This document shows positions 25,631-34,773 of a stretch of DNA of 64,000 nucleotides, piece after piece. The stretch covers positions 1 through 64,000 of the forward strand of contig NZ_AXUN02000090.1 of the NCBI RefSeq assembly GCF_000495435.3, in the 5' to 3' direction. Under the pieces are notes generated by a model. That model saw nothing but the letters and a program-made list of their open reading frames with translations. It made no database searches and had not been told where the DNA came from. The position numbers were made by a program, and so were the translations under genes. Origin of the DNA: Youngiibacter fragilis 232.1 (GTDB lineage Bacteria > Bacillota > Clostridia > Clostridiales > Clostridiaceae). How positions within the stretch are numbered: the stretch's first letter is position 1; each line of letters opens with the position of its first letter.

Positions 25631-26341
25631 CTATTTCCTCTTTCTCTGGGTCTTCAGCGGCTGCTCGGCATAGTAATACTGGTAGTAGTATCCATAATAG
25701 CTGTTCTCGCTGACATCAAGGTTGTTCAGGACAACACCAAGTATCTTGGCATTGACATTCTCCAGAAGCTCCTTGGCCTTCATTGCCGCATTCTTTTAGG
25801 CAGCTCCTGATGATACGACAAGCAGATATCCGTCCGTATAATCCGCGAGAAGTTGTGCGTCTGTAACAATAAGAACCGGAGGAGTATCGAAGACAATGAA
25901 GTCATACTTATCCTTCATGTCCTCTACGAAATGCTTCATCTTTCCAGATGCCAGAAGCTCCGATGGATTCGGGGGTCTGGTTCCTGCGGTTATTATGCTG
26001 AGATTTTCCATGTTTGTCGGCTTTATTGCGTTCTCAATGGTCACTTCACCGGCAAGCAGGTTTGAAAGCCCCACAAGGTTTGACTGATTGAATATCTTGT
26101 GTATCATAGGCTTTCTCTGGTCACAGTCAATGAGGAGAGTCCTTTTCCCGGATTCGGCAGTGACTACAGCAAGGTTTGATGCAATCGTCGACTTTCCTTC
26201 TCCAGGACCTGAGCTTGTAATGCTGACAGTCTGGACGCTCTTGTCAAACGAAGAGAATTGTATATTAGTCCTAAGTGTCCTGTAAGCTTCCGCAATCGGG
26301 GATTTCGGATTGCTTACGGTTATGATATCAGTTTTTTCCAT
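25631..26341 (-). pseudogene. cpsD: CpsD/EpsB-type tyrosine kinase interrupted by an in-frame TAA (tail with Tyr cluster separated)
   Basis: The N-terminal 180 or so codons encode a BY-kinase: Walker A SGPGEGKSTIASNLA, Walker A' LLIDCDQRKP and Walker B FIVFDTPP. The frame then meets TAA at 25796-25798. The same frame continues directly after it as KNAAMKAKELLENVNAKILG and onward, through the family's normal C-terminus including a tyrosine cluster (YYGYYYQYYYY), to TAG at 25631. One substitution would restore a full-length kinase of about 236 residues. As read, the product keeps the ATPase motifs but lacks the autophosphorylated tail. ATG 26341 is preferred as start (GGAGAAGG upstream); TTG 26362 is possible. 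A recent nonsense mutation, a sequencing error or readthrough are the options. Confidence 0.75.
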
Positions 26342-26363
26342 ATCCTTCTCCATTGTTCCCAAA

Positions 26364-27155
26364 TTAAATATTTTCCCTTATTACCTGGAAGAAGCTTCTC
26401 TTCACAGGCAGTTCAAAGTTCGATTCGATTTCTTTATCCGCAATCATTAGCTCCGCGTTATCGAGCGCATAGTCCTCGAACCTTTTATCGATCCTGTAAG
26501 CCTTGTCGAATGCGGCAAGCAGTCCTGTTGGTCTCTTGGTGCTGTTGTGCGCGTCAGATCCCAGGAAATTAGCTATACCATGCTGTATCATCGCAGTCGC
26601 TGTCTTCTCGGCAGCCTTTCCCGATGATCCCAGTACACTTCCGGAATTTATCTGGAACAGGCAGCCTTCCCGTATAAGCCTGTTAAGGATCCTAAGGTCA
26701 TCCTGTACATACCTGTATCTTTCAGGATGGGCTATGACCGGTACCACTCCAAGTATCCCCAGCTCATATACCATGTCGAGACAGCTGTCTGACAAGCTTT
26801 CTGAAGGAAGTTCCACCAGCATGTACCTTGACCCGTTGATTCCTCGAACCGTTCCGTTCTTGTAGAGTTCTACCGCACTGTTGTCAAGAGTAAGCTCCTG
26901 GCCAGGGTAGAGTTCAATTTCAAGGCCCTTGTTCCTTATGGCTTCCTTAAGTGCGTTCATGCTTTCCAGCATCGTCTCATATCCGACCTCATATCGGCCT
27001 TTAGCATAGTGAGGTGTGACGATCATACCGTCAGTCCCTTCATTTATGCATTTTCTGATCATCTCAAAAGAAGTTTCCAGGTCCCTGGCTCCGTCGTCAA
27101 GCCCTGGAAGCACGTGGCTGTGAACGTCTAGCATTCTTTCGCCTCTTGTCTCCAT
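26364..27155 (-). CDS. cpsB: CpsB/YwqE-type protein-tyrosine phosphatase (PHP family)
   Basis: This 263-residue manganese-dependent phosphatase of the PHP superfamily dephosphorylates the CpsD tyrosine tail. It has DVHSHVLPGLDDGA near the N-terminus (metal-binding HxH), TPHYAKGRYE, GVVPVIAHPERYR, and the late LGSDAHNSTKRP. Start ATG 27155 lies 9 bp after AAGGAGG and inside the end of the cpsC frame (59-bp overlap). An internal ATG at 27134 is possible. It belongs to the cpsC-cpsB-cpsD module, which normally controls capsule or exopolysaccharide chain length. Confidence 0.9.
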   Translation of the reverse strand: METRGERMLDVHSHVLPGLDDGARDLETSFEMIRKCINEGTDGMIVTPHYAKGRYEVGYETMLESMNALKEAIRNKGLEIELYPGQELTLDNSAVELYKNGTVRGINGSRYMLVELPSESLSDSCLDMVYELGILGVVPVIAHPERYRYVQDDLRILNRLIREGCLFQINSGSVLGSSGKAAEKTATAMIQHGIANFLGSDAHNSTKRPTGLLAAFDKAYRIDKRFEDYALDNAELMIADKEIESNFELPVKRSFFQVIRENI

Positions 27156-27834
27156 TATCCTCAGCCTCCTTGGGTATGATGCCTATGACCGGCAGGTCAA
27201 GATATCTCGCTACGTCGTCTTCCGATTTTATAGTATTGTCGAGATACTCTATCACAAACACGAGTCCCAGTGACCCCATAAGCCCGATAAGAAAGGCAAT
27301 CGCTATGTTCAGCTTCTTGTTCGGGCTAACAGGGGTTGTAGGAACCTGTGCCCTGTCCATTATCTGTATGTCTCCACCAGTCGGAAAGACTGCCTTTGAA
27401 GTCTCGATGAATGATCCTGATACCGCCGTGGCAATCTGTACAGCTGTTGAAGGGTCTTCGCTCCTGGCCTTTATTACCATTATCTGAGTATCTGACTGCG
27501 GTGATACTGTTATCGCAGACTGCACATCCTTAGATGTGAAACCTTCTCCAAGCCTTCTGGCAGAGTCATCTGCAACAAGCTTTGACTTTGCGATCTGGAT
27601 GTATGTCTGCACGAGATTCTGGTACATGACAATATCTGAGTATACCGTCTGCTCTGTTCCCTGAGGCCTGCCTACGATAATGCTGGTCTGTGCCTCGTAC
27701 ACTGGCTTCAGCACGAAAAAGCTTACGATTCCAGAGCCAAGGGTGCATAAAAGTGTTATTATAACGATCAGCTTCATCCTTTTCCTTACCATATAGAAAA
27801 GGTCGCGCAGATCAAGCGTCATTTCATCTTCCAT
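27097..27834 (-). CDS. cpsC: CpsC/Wzz-family polysaccharide chain-length determinant and kinase adaptor
   Basis: This 245-residue membrane protein has two transmembrane segments (about residues 20-42 and 172-195) flanking an extracellular Wzz domain. The proline-rich PTTPVSPNKKLNIAIAFLIG sits before the second helix. The short cytoplasmic tail normally activates the CpsD kinase. It is the first gene of the module, and its 3' end overlaps cpsB. No glycosyltransferase, flippase or polymerase genes accompany it in this window. Confidence 0.88.
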   Translation of the reverse strand: MEDEMTLDLRDLFYMVRKRMKLIVIITLLCTLGSGIVSFFVLKPVYEAQTSIIVGRPQGTEQTVYSDIVMYQNLVQTYIQIAKSKLVADDSARRLGEGFTSKDVQSAITVSPQSDTQIMVIKARSEDPSTAVQIATAVSGSFIETSKAVFPTGGDIQIMDRAQVPTTPVSPNKKLNIAIAFLIGLMGSLGLVFVIEYLDNTIKSEDDVARYLDLPVIGIIPKEAEDNGDKRRKNARRSQPRASRA

Positions 27835-27968
27835 CGTTCAATTCCTTTCAAGCTTAATACATTTACTCTTCATTCTAACATAGTTCATACAAATGCGTAA
27901 ACCATAAATAACTTGAAATACATGGATATTAGACATATCTCAAATTAACGTAGAATTAACATATATAT

Positions 27969-27993
27969 GAAAACACCCGGCATCTGCCGGGTG
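27969..27993 (-). terminator. Intrinsic terminator after the garR-like gene
   Basis: CACCCGGCA-TC-TGCCGGGTG (27974-27993) forms a 9-bp inverted repeat. On the minus strand it is followed by TTTTCAT, just after the stop codon at 28003. Confidence 0.75.
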
Positions 27994-28002
27994 ATATGGA
28001 CT

Positions 28003-28899
28003 TTACTTTGATTTCGCAACACTGACCTTTGACATGTACTCGAAATACTTCACAATCGCGCTATGGTCCGTATTGTCATGACCATCCGCCTTAAGCGACT
28101 GCATGATCTCCATTATCTCAGCCGTAAACGGCATCGGTGATCCGATATCATGGCCTGCATCAAGTGCATTCTTGAGGTCCTTGATATGAAGGCTCATCTT
28201 GAACCCCGGAGTGAAGTCCCCTGATACCATCTTAGGAAGCTTCGCATCAAGGACACTTGAGCCCGCGCTTCCAACCCTTATTGCCTGGTGGACCTTTTCA
28301 GGATCAACACCTGACTTCACGCAAAAGGCTATTGCTTCAGATACGGCAGCGATGTTAAGCGCAACTATCATGTTGTTGGCTAGCTTTGTGGTATGTCCGG
28401 CGCCAACCGAACCAACAAGCGTCACAGTTGACCCCATTGACTTGAGAATGTCATTACAGGAGTCAAATACACCCTGGTCTCCTCCGACCATTATTGCAAG
28501 GGTTCCGGCAACTGCTCCAGGCTCTCCTCCGCTGACAGGGGCATCCAGCATGTCGATTCCCTTCTCCTTGAGCTTCGCCGCTATACGCTTTGTTGCCACA
28601 GGAGATATGGAGCTCATGTCTATCACAACAAGGCCTGCCCTGCCGCCTTCTGCGATACCGTTCGCTCCAAGTGCGACTTCCTCCACCTGAGGTGAATCTG
28701 GCAGCATTGTGACAACGACATCGCAAAGACCTGCAACCTCCTTTGGAGAATAAGCCTGCACTGCACCTTCACTTACGAGCCTCTGAACTCTCGCGTTGTC
28801 ATGGTGGTTGTAAACCACAGCTTCAAATCCAGCTTTCATGGCGTTCCTGCACATCGGTTCACCCATGATGCCTATGCCGATAAAACCAACTTTCTTCAA
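28003..28899 (-). CDS. garR: 2-hydroxy-3-oxopropionate (tartronate semialdehyde) reductase-type dehydrogenase, copy 1
   Basis: This 298-residue beta-hydroxyacid dehydrogenase reduces tartronate semialdehyde to glycerate with NAD(P)H in aldarate breakdown. Motifs are the Rossmann GFIGIGIMGEPM, substrate-binding [11 protein letters not shown] and catalytic lysine in GHTTKLANNMI. The start is taken as TTG 28899, eight bases after GGGGAG; the GTG at 28906-28908 lies inside that Shine-Dalgarno. It has its own TATAAT box (28932-28937, minus) and terminator, so it may be transcribed apart from the main aldarate operon. A paralogue lies at 34774-35661. Relatives such as 3-hydroxyisobutyrate dehydrogenase cannot be excluded. 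Confidence 0.85.
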   Translation of the reverse strand: MKKVGFIGIGIMGEPMCRNAMKAGFEAVVYNHHDNARVQRLVSEGAVQAYSPKEVAGLCDVVVTMLPDSPQVEEVALGANGIAEGGRAGLVVIDMSSISPVATKRIAAKLKEKGIDMLDAPVSGGEPGAVAGTLAIMVGGDQGVFDSCNDILKSMGSTVTLVGSVGAGHTTKLANNMIVALNIAAVSEAIAFCVKSGVDPEKVHQAIRVGSAGSSVLDAKLPKMVSGDFTPGFKMSLHIKDLKNALDAGHDIGSPMPFTAEIMEIMQSLKADGHDNTDHSAIVKYFEYMSKVSVAKSK

Positions 28900-28931
28900 A
28901 TTTATCACTCCCCTGTATAATCTATAAGGAT

Positions 28932-28937
28932 ATTATA
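28932..28937 (-). promoter_or_regulatory. Candidate -10 box for the first garR copy
   Basis: TATAAT on the minus strand, 33 bp ahead of the TTG start, with only a weak -35 (TGGCAA) upstream. It suggests an independent transcript. Confidence 0.4.
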
Positions 28938-29095
28938 CAACCTTATGCATCTGGATTGCCATATTTTGACATTCCCAGAATTTTTCCTGCAGTCCACCTT
29001 GAATTATATGCCTTGCATTGGGATATGGTCATGACCAAACAAGCCATTTCACGGACCCGCGAGCTCACTCTATATCGGGGCCCTCCAAGATAACA

Positions 29096-29115
29096 GGCCG
29101 CGGGAAAGCGCGGCC
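29096..29115 (-). terminator. Hairpin after the GltD-like gene
   Basis: GGCCGCG-GGAAAG-CGCGGCC is a perfect 7-bp GC stem directly after the stop codon at 29128. No strong T-run follows, so termination may be partial. Confidence 0.6.
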
Positions 29116-29127
29116 ACAATCATCAGA

Positions 29128-30435
29128 TTATAATCCGAGAAGCTTCTTGGCATCAATGTACGATGCGATACCATCCGCAACCTTCTTGGCTTCCTTCATC
29201 GCCCTGACTACAGTCGCAGGCTCATGGACCACATCACCGCCAGCGAATACTCCTGCAAGGGTGGTCATTCCATATGGCTTTTCTCTTGTGATTACATAAC
29301 CCTTGTCACTTGTTTCGATTCCAGGTGTAGTGGACACTATCCTCTTTGCTGGCCTTGACCCGATTGCAAGAAGAATGACATCGGCATCAATGACATATTC
29401 GGCTCCATCGGTCTCAACCACAAGTCCTGTCACCTTACCCTCATTTCCTGAATAAGCTTTGGGCTGTGCTGAGAACCTGAACTCGACGCCATCAGCTATC
29501 GCTCCCTCGTATTCTCCCCTTGTCGCAGGCATGTCTTTCTCGGTTCTCCTGTATGCAACTGTAACCTTACCTGCACCGAGCCTCTTTGCAGACCTGGCAG
29601 CATCCATGGCCACATTGCCTGCTCCGACCACAACCACCCTGTCGCCAGGATTGATCAGAACCTCATCAGCAGTGACCTTGCCTTCTCCGGCCATGACCAC
29701 CATCCTCAGGAAGTAGCTGGCCTGCTCGATTCCGCTGTTTTCACGTCCGGGAAGCTTCAGGTCCTTGGACAGGTTCGTTCCGGTTCCTATGAATGCGGCA
29801 TCGAAACCAGCATTGAAGAGTGTCTCCAGCGTGAAGCTTTCGCCGGCTGTTGAGTTTGTAATGAAAGAGACTCCAAGAGATGCTATCCTGGCAATTTCTC
29901 TCCTCACTACCTCCTTGTTCAGCCTGAACTCAGGTATGCCGTACAGGAGAACTCCCCCCGGCTCTTCCTGAGCCTCATAGACCACCACATTGAAGCCCTG
30001 CCTTGCCAGGTCTCCTGCAACCGTAAGTCCCGCAGGTCCCGATCCTATGACAGCCACCTTTCCTCTTGTCTTCGCTACTGTAGGATCGGTGATTATCCCT
30101 GCTTCATAGTCAAAGTCAGCCACAAACCTCTCGAGCTTGCCTACCCTGATCTCCTTTCCCTTCGCATGCATAATGCAATGGCCTTCACATTGGAGCTCGT
30201 GCGGGCAAACCCTTCCGCATATGGCAGGAAGGTTGCTCCTCTCTGAAATTATCCTCCTGGCCGTACCGAAGTTTCCCTTTGCTACCTCCTTTATGAATTC
30301 AGGGATAGACTGTTCTATAGGGCATCCGGTCTTGCAAAGGGGCTTCTTGCAGTCAAGGCACCTCTTTGCCTCAGCTACAGCTTCCTTAGGTGTGTAGCCT
30401 CTGTTTTCCTCTTCGAACCCGAACCTGTTGTCCAT
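29128..30435 (-). CDS. GltD-like NADPH-dependent flavoprotein (glutamate synthase small-subunit family)
   Basis: This 435-residue protein has an N-terminal Fe-S region with cysteine groups CLDCKKPLCKTGCPI and CGRVCPHELQCEGHC. An FAD motif (VIGSGPAGLTVAGDLA, about residue 128 on) and an NAD(P)H motif (VVVGAGNVAMDAAR, about 270 on) follow, with a final GVFAGGDVVHEPATVV flavin block. This is the architecture of GltD, NfnB and the homotetrameric GltA form of glutamate synthase. It lies between the aldarate regulator and garR. It may simply be a hitchhiking glutamate synthase or may feed electrons to an unidentified partner. No large glutamate synthase subunit is in the window. Confidence 0.85.
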   Translation of the reverse strand: MDNRFGFEEENRGYTPKEAVAEAKRCLDCKKPLCKTGCPIEQSIPEFIKEVAKGNFGTARRIISERSNLPAICGRVCPHELQCEGHCIMHAKGKEIRVGKLERFVADFDYEAGIITDPTVAKTRGKVAVIGSGPAGLTVAGDLARQGFNVVVYEAQEEPGGVLLYGIPEFRLNKEVVRREIARIASLGVSFITNSTAGESFTLETLFNAGFDAAFIGTGTNLSKDLKLPGRENSGIEQASYFLRMVVMAGEGKVTADEVLINPGDRVVVVGAGNVAMDAARSAKRLGAGKVTVAYRRTEKDMPATRGEYEGAIADGVEFRFSAQPKAYSGNEGKVTGLVVETDGAEYVIDADVILLAIGSRPAKRIVSTTPGIETSDKGYVITREKPYGMTTLAGVFAGGDVVHEPATVVRAMKEAKKVADGIASYIDAKKLLGL

Positions 30436-30467
30436 ATGGCTTCCTCCTTTAAGCAGAGAGGAGAAGA

Positions 30468-32429
30468 TCAGATCTTCTCCCCTCCGTATGTTGTTGAAAT
30501 ATTATACTTCCTGATCTTGCGCCACAGTGTAGTGGTGCTTATTCCAAGCTCTTTGGCCACCGCCATCCTGTTTCCGGAGTGCTTGTCAAGAAGTGCAATG
30601 ATCCTTGTATACTCTCCTGCTTCGGTATATGGCCTGATCTCCTCTGCCTGTGGTGAACCATTGGATTGAATTGTACCATATTTCTGCGACTGGTCAATAG
30701 GGAAACTATCCTCTATATGGAAACGAACCAGCTCCTCTGATATTACCCTTTCAGAGCTTATAGTCACTACCTTCTCCACAAAGTTCTTCAGCTGCCTTAT
30801 GTTCCCGTACCAATCGTACTCGCTCATGAGCTTTCTCGCCCCTTCGCTGAAGGTCACGCTCTTGCTTAGCTCCACTGAATATTCCCTGGTGAAGAAGTCG
30901 GTAAGCACAAGTATATCCTCCCTTCTTTCCCTGAGCGGAGGAATATGAAGAGAGAGTATGTTCAGCCTGTAATAGAGGTCCTCCCGGAACTTTCCCTGCC
31001 TTATGAGATCCATCAGGTTCTTGTTCGTCGCCGCTATGATCCTTACATCTATGGGGGTGACCTTATCGTCGCCCACCCTCATGATGTTCTTTTCCTGGAT
31101 CACCCTGAGGAGCCTTACCTGACCATACAGGTCCATTTCGGATATCTCATCGAGGAATATGGTGCCCGTGTCAGCAAGATGGAAAAGTCCTCTCTTGCCT
31201 CCCTTTGAAGCACCTGTGAATGCACCCTCAACATATCCGAAGAGCTCGCTTTCAAGAAGGTTTGAAGGAAGGGCCGCACAGTTGACAGCAACGAACGGAT
31301 TGTTCTTCCTCAGGCTCTCGTTGTGTATGCTCTGTGCGAACAGCTCCTTGCCGGTCCCTGACTCACCTGATATGAGCACAGTTGAGTTGTTCTTCGAATA
31401 TTTCAGGGCCATATCCTTCAGGCTCCTCATCTTGTTTGAGATCCCATGTATGTCCTTGAACGTATATTTCGCGATATGACCCTTCAGGTAAATCTCCCTC
31501 TTGATCTCCGCTGCCATGTCCTCGATCTTCTCTACAGGAGAGAAGGAGAATATTACTCCCTCAAGCTTTCCGTCTACGTTAATCGGAGCGAAGTTTGCGA
31601 TATAGACAGTCTCATCGTGGGTCAGTATGGTGCCGAACACCTCCTGCCCCTTCTTTACCTTTGCAAGGTCTGCCTGGTCTATCTCCGGAATGATGCTTGT
31701 TATTTTCTTGCCTATGGCATTCTTGTCCCTGGTCCTGAAGCTCTCCTCTGCATTGTGGTTGAAAATGGTTATTATCCCGTTATTGTCAGTCTTTATTATC
31801 GCATCAAAGGAATAATCGACCACAGCCTTGAATTCGGCACTCTGTTTCTTCTCTATGTCCAGGGCCATGACTATCTTCTCCGCTATTTCAAACGCCTGGC
31901 TTATGGAATCTTCAGTGGATTCCAAAAAGAGACATGGTACACCAAGCCCTTTGGCATAGGTGTTCACTATGTCTCCCCCGATCAGTGCATCAGATTTGTC
32001 CCTGACTGCCCTGTCAACTGCAGGCAGAAGGTCTTCCCTGCTTTTCACAAGGTATGTCTTTACCTCCACACCAACAATGTCCCCGAAAATCATGATATCA
32101 GTATACATGTTCTCGAAGCCTATGAAGGCAAGCTTCGGCCTTTCCTTGTTCAGAAGCTTCTTGGCCTCATGCATGAGCATCGCAATCTCCTGACCGGTGA
32201 TCCTTATCTCAACCAAAGGGATCCCAAGTCCCGAATCCTTGATTATCGATGCCTGGGTACCTCTTGCTATGACAACATCATAGCCATTATCCATGGCTTT
32301 CTTAGTCATTTCAACAATATTCTCTGATTTTGAGAGCTGCATGAGGACCTCGGCATCCATCTTCTTCACGATGCCTTCTGCAAGCTCAATCATCTCAAAC
32401 CTCGGTGCCATGAACGCTATCTTTGCCAA
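30468..32429 (-). CDS. PrpR-type sigma54-dependent activator of the aldarate operon
   Basis: This 653-residue regulator begins with a PrpR_N sensor domain (about 1-190; [20 protein letters not shown] start), followed by a PAS domain (about 205-300). The AAA+ domain has Walker [26 protein letters not shown] for sigma54 contact and Walker [13 protein letters not shown] Fis helix-turn-helix ends the protein ([18 protein letters not shown]). It is embedded in the aldarate gene run. The only sigma54 promoter nearby precedes tctB at 41876, with an array of TTTCA/TGAAA palindromes upstream. It probably activates that operon in response to glucarate, galactarate or an intermediate. Confidence 0.9.
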   Translation of the reverse strand: MAKIAFMAPRFEMIELAEGIVKKMDAEVLMQLSKSENIVEMTKKAMDNGYDVVIARGTQASIIKDSGLGIPLVEIRITGQEIAMLMHEAKKLLNKERPKLAFIGFENMYTDIMIFGDIVGVEVKTYLVKSREDLLPAVDRAVRDKSDALIGGDIVNTYAKGLGVPCLFLESTEDSISQAFEIAEKIVMALDIEKKQSAEFKAVVDYSFDAIIKTDNNGIITIFNHNAEESFRTRDKNAIGKKITSIIPEIDQADLAKVKKGQEVFGTILTHDETVYIANFAPINVDGKLEGVIFSFSPVEKIEDMAAEIKREIYLKGHIAKYTFKDIHGISNKMRSLKDMALKYSKNNSTVLISGESGTGKELFAQSIHNESLRKNNPFVAVNCAALPSNLLESELFGYVEGAFTGASKGGKRGLFHLADTGTIFLDEISEMDLYGQVRLLRVIQEKNIMRVGDDKVTPIDVRIIAATNKNLMDLIRQGKFREDLYYRLNILSLHIPPLRERREDILVLTDFFTREYSVELSKSVTFSEGARKLMSEYDWYGNIRQLKNFVEKVVTISSERVISEELVRFHIEDSFPIDQSQKYGTIQSNGSPQAEEIRPYTEAGEYTRIIALLDKHSGNRMAVAKELGISTTTLWRKIRKYNISTTYGGEKI

Positions 32430-32492
32430 GTCCTCACCTCCCTCTTTGATTACTATAATAGAGTCCCAAAATGCTTATGTCAAAGGCAAGCT

Positions 32493-33386
32493 TTAGATGA
32501 GCTCCATTTCCTTGAGGATCTTCCTGAGGTTCTCTCTTTCATGTTCCTTGAGCGGTCCTACAGGCTCGTAGGAGCATCCTACATCGATTCCCTGCATCGC
32601 AAGGCCTTCCTTTATGACAGCTGGGAATGTCCCCAGGTTGAAGGCGATCCTGAGAGGAGCAAGCTTGAACTGTGCCTCGAGGGCACCTTCCCTGTCGCCT
32701 GCCATGTACTTGTCATAAATGTCGGCTGCAAGCCTTGGTGCAACGTTTGAGCATGATGCAATGGCACCTGAAGCTCCATAGCACAGGGCAGCATATATCA
32801 GGGTATCCCTGCCCATCATCACGTGGAAGTCCTTGCCCTTTGTAAGCCTCAGGTACTCCTCGGTGTTAGTCATGTCTCCTGTGGAATCCTTGACTCCGAT
32901 GATGTTCTTGACATCAGCGAGCTTTGCCGCAGTAGGCGGGAATATGTCCACTCCTGTCTTCGGCTTGTTGTTGTACATTATTATCGGAAGTTCAGTACAC
33001 TTCGCAATCGTCTCATAATGCCTTATGAGGTCATCCTGCGTAGGGGATATGAACATCGGGGTCAGTATGGACAGGGCGTCTACCTTGCATTCATCAGCGA
33101 TTTCAGCAAGCCTTACCGCTCCCCTTGTGGTTATGTGGTTGACTCCGGCATAGACAGGAACCCTGCCCTTTACCTCGTCAACTGTGATCATGAGAAGTTC
33201 CCTGTATTCTTCGTCTGTAAGTCCATAGAACTCGCCTGTGGTTCCTGCAGGGAACACACCGTGCAGTCCGTTTGCGATCAGGTGATTGATCATCAGCCTC
33301 AATGCCTTCTCATCAAGTTTACCCTCTTTTGTCAGAGGTGTCACCAGAGGAGGTATGACACCATACGGTTTAAAATCCATTTTCAT
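32493..33386 (-). CDS. DapA-family aldolase/dehydratase of aldarate breakdown (5-keto-4-deoxyglucarate)
   Basis: This 297-residue class I TIM-barrel enzyme of the N-acetylneuraminate lyase/DHDPS family shows FPAGTTGEFYGLTDEE at about 41-56, the catalytic Tyr in MYNNKPKTG and the Schiff-base Lys in IIGVKDSTGDM. Family members acting on 5-keto-4-deoxyglucarate are either KdgD (decarboxylating dehydratase to 2-oxoglutarate semialdehyde) or aldolases giving pyruvate and tartronate semialdehyde. No semialdehyde dehydrogenase is encoded nearby, but two tartronate semialdehyde reductases are, so the aldolase role (as in GarL, from an unrelated family) is the better inference. It lies between gudD and the regulator gene. 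Confidence 0.82.
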   Translation of the reverse strand: MKMDFKPYGVIPPLVTPLTKEGKLDEKALRLMINHLIANGLHGVFPAGTTGEFYGLTDEEYRELLMITVDEVKGRVPVYAGVNHITTRGAVRLAEIADECKVDALSILTPMFISPTQDDLIRHYETIAKCTELPIIMYNNKPKTGVDIFPPTAAKLADVKNIIGVKDSTGDMTNTEEYLRLTKGKDFHVMMGRDTLIYAALCYGASGAIASCSNVAPRLAADIYDKYMAGDREGALEAQFKLAPLRIAFNLGTFPAVIKEGLAMQGIDVGCSYEPVGPLKEHERENLRKILKEMELI

Positions 33387-33433
33387 TCCATCCTTAATTA
33401 CCAGGGCTTAGCCCTGTTGATATCTTTCAGTTC

Positions 33434-34759
33434 CTACCTGACAAGGCAAGGCTTCTTGTTATCGAACTTCCAGTCCTTTATGAGGTACTGCATCGCCATC
33501 GAGTCATCCCTTGCTCCCAGGCCCTTCTCAAGGTAAAGCTCATGGGCCTTCATTACCTTTTCCATGTCGAGCTCTATTCCGAGACCCTTCATGTCCCTGG
33601 CAATCGTTACCTCGCCATCGGCTATCTTCATTGCGTTCTTGGTAAGGTCCTGTCCGTCCTGCCATATCCAGTGGGTGTCTATTGCAGTGATGTTTCCAGG
33701 CGCCGCTGCTGCCGCGTGGCAGAACATGGCGAGTGATACATCGAAATGGTTGTTTGAGTGGGAGCCCCAGGTTAACCCGAACTCATTGCAAAGCTGCGCT
33801 ACGCGCACTGATCCTGACATGGTCCAAAAATGAGGGTCTGCAAGAGGAATATCAACGCTGTGGAGAGCTACCGCATGTGACATCTGTCTCCAGTCTGTCG
33901 CGATCATGTTGGTAGCTGTCGGTAATCCTGTCCTCTTCCTGAACTCGGCCATGACCTCCCTGCCTGAGAATCCTGCCTCGGCTCCGCATGGATCCTCAGC
34001 GTATGCCATTATCCCGTGCATGTCCTTGCAGAGCGATACCGCTTCCTCAAGTGACCATGCTCCGTTGGGGTCAAGTGTTATCCTTGCTTCAGGGAATCTC
34101 TCGTGGAGAGCCTTTATCGCCTTGATCTCCTCTTTACCCTCAAGAACTCCGCCCTTTAGCTTGAAGTCCTGGAATCCGTACCTTTCCTGAGCAGCCTCTG
34201 CAAGCCTTACTATGGCTTCAGGTGTCATCGCTTCGAATCTTCTTACAGCTTCCCAATCATCCTTGAACTCATCCTCGATCAGGTAGCCAAGGTCTGTCTT
34301 CTTGGGGTCAGCTATGTAGAACAGGTAACCGAGCGCCTTTACCTTCTCCCTCTGCTGTCCGTCGCCAAGAAGTGCCGCTACCGGTACCTCCAGGTACTTT
34401 CCGAGAAGGTCAAGGAGGGCTGACTCCACTGCAGTTACAACGTGCACCGTAGTCCTCAGGTCGAAGGTCTGAAGGCCTCTGCCTTCCTTGTCCCTGTCCT
34501 TGAACTTCTCGAATATCTCATTCATGACGTTCTTGTAGTTTCCAAGGGACTGCCCTACGACAAGCTCCCTTGAATCCTCAAGAGTCTGCCTGATCTTTTC
34601 ACCACCCGGCACTTCTCCAACTCCTTCATTGCCAGTGTCATCCTTAAGGATGACAAGGTTCCTTGTGAAGTATGGTCCATGGGCACCTGAGAGGTTAAGC
34701 AGCATGCTGTCATAGCCTGCTACCGGTATTACCTTCATCTCTATTACTTTTGGAGTCAT
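33434..34759 (-). CDS. gudD: Glucarate dehydratase (enolase superfamily), copy 1
   Basis: This 441-residue enzyme removes water from D-glucarate (or L-idarate) to give 5-keto-4-deoxyglucarate. The catalytic set of E. coli GudD is preserved: KxK in FKLKGG, metal ligands in LDPNGAW, AEDPCG and ATNMIATDW, Asp in ADPHFW and the general-base His in [10 protein letters not shown]. Length matches the family (about 446). It lies 15 bp downstream of a garR paralogue. A second glucarate dehydratase at 38394-39740 has the same catalytic residues. Confidence 0.92.
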   Translation of the reverse strand: MTPKVIEMKVIPVAGYDSMLLNLSGAHGPYFTRNLVILKDDTGNEGVGEVPGGEKIRQTLEDSRELVVGQSLGNYKNVMNEIFEKFKDRDKEGRGLQTFDLRTTVHVVTAVESALLDLLGKYLEVPVAALLGDGQQREKVKALGYLFYIADPKKTDLGYLIEDEFKDDWEAVRRFEAMTPEAIVRLAEAAQERYGFQDFKLKGGVLEGKEEIKAIKALHERFPEARITLDPNGAWSLEEAVSLCKDMHGIMAYAEDPCGAEAGFSGREVMAEFRKRTGLPTATNMIATDWRQMSHAVALHSVDIPLADPHFWTMSGSVRVAQLCNEFGLTWGSHSNNHFDVSLAMFCHAAAAAPGNITAIDTHWIWQDGQDLTKNAMKIADGEVTIARDMKGLGIELDMEKVMKAHELYLEKGLGARDDSMAMQYLIKDWKFDNKKPCLVR

Positions 34760-34773
34760 TTCGCTACCTCCGC

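Noticed and set aside
33402-33416. CAGGGCT-T-AGCCCTG hairpin between the gudD and DapA-family genes as a terminator
   Set aside because: Short stem with no T-run inside a continuous operon; at most a minor mRNA feature.
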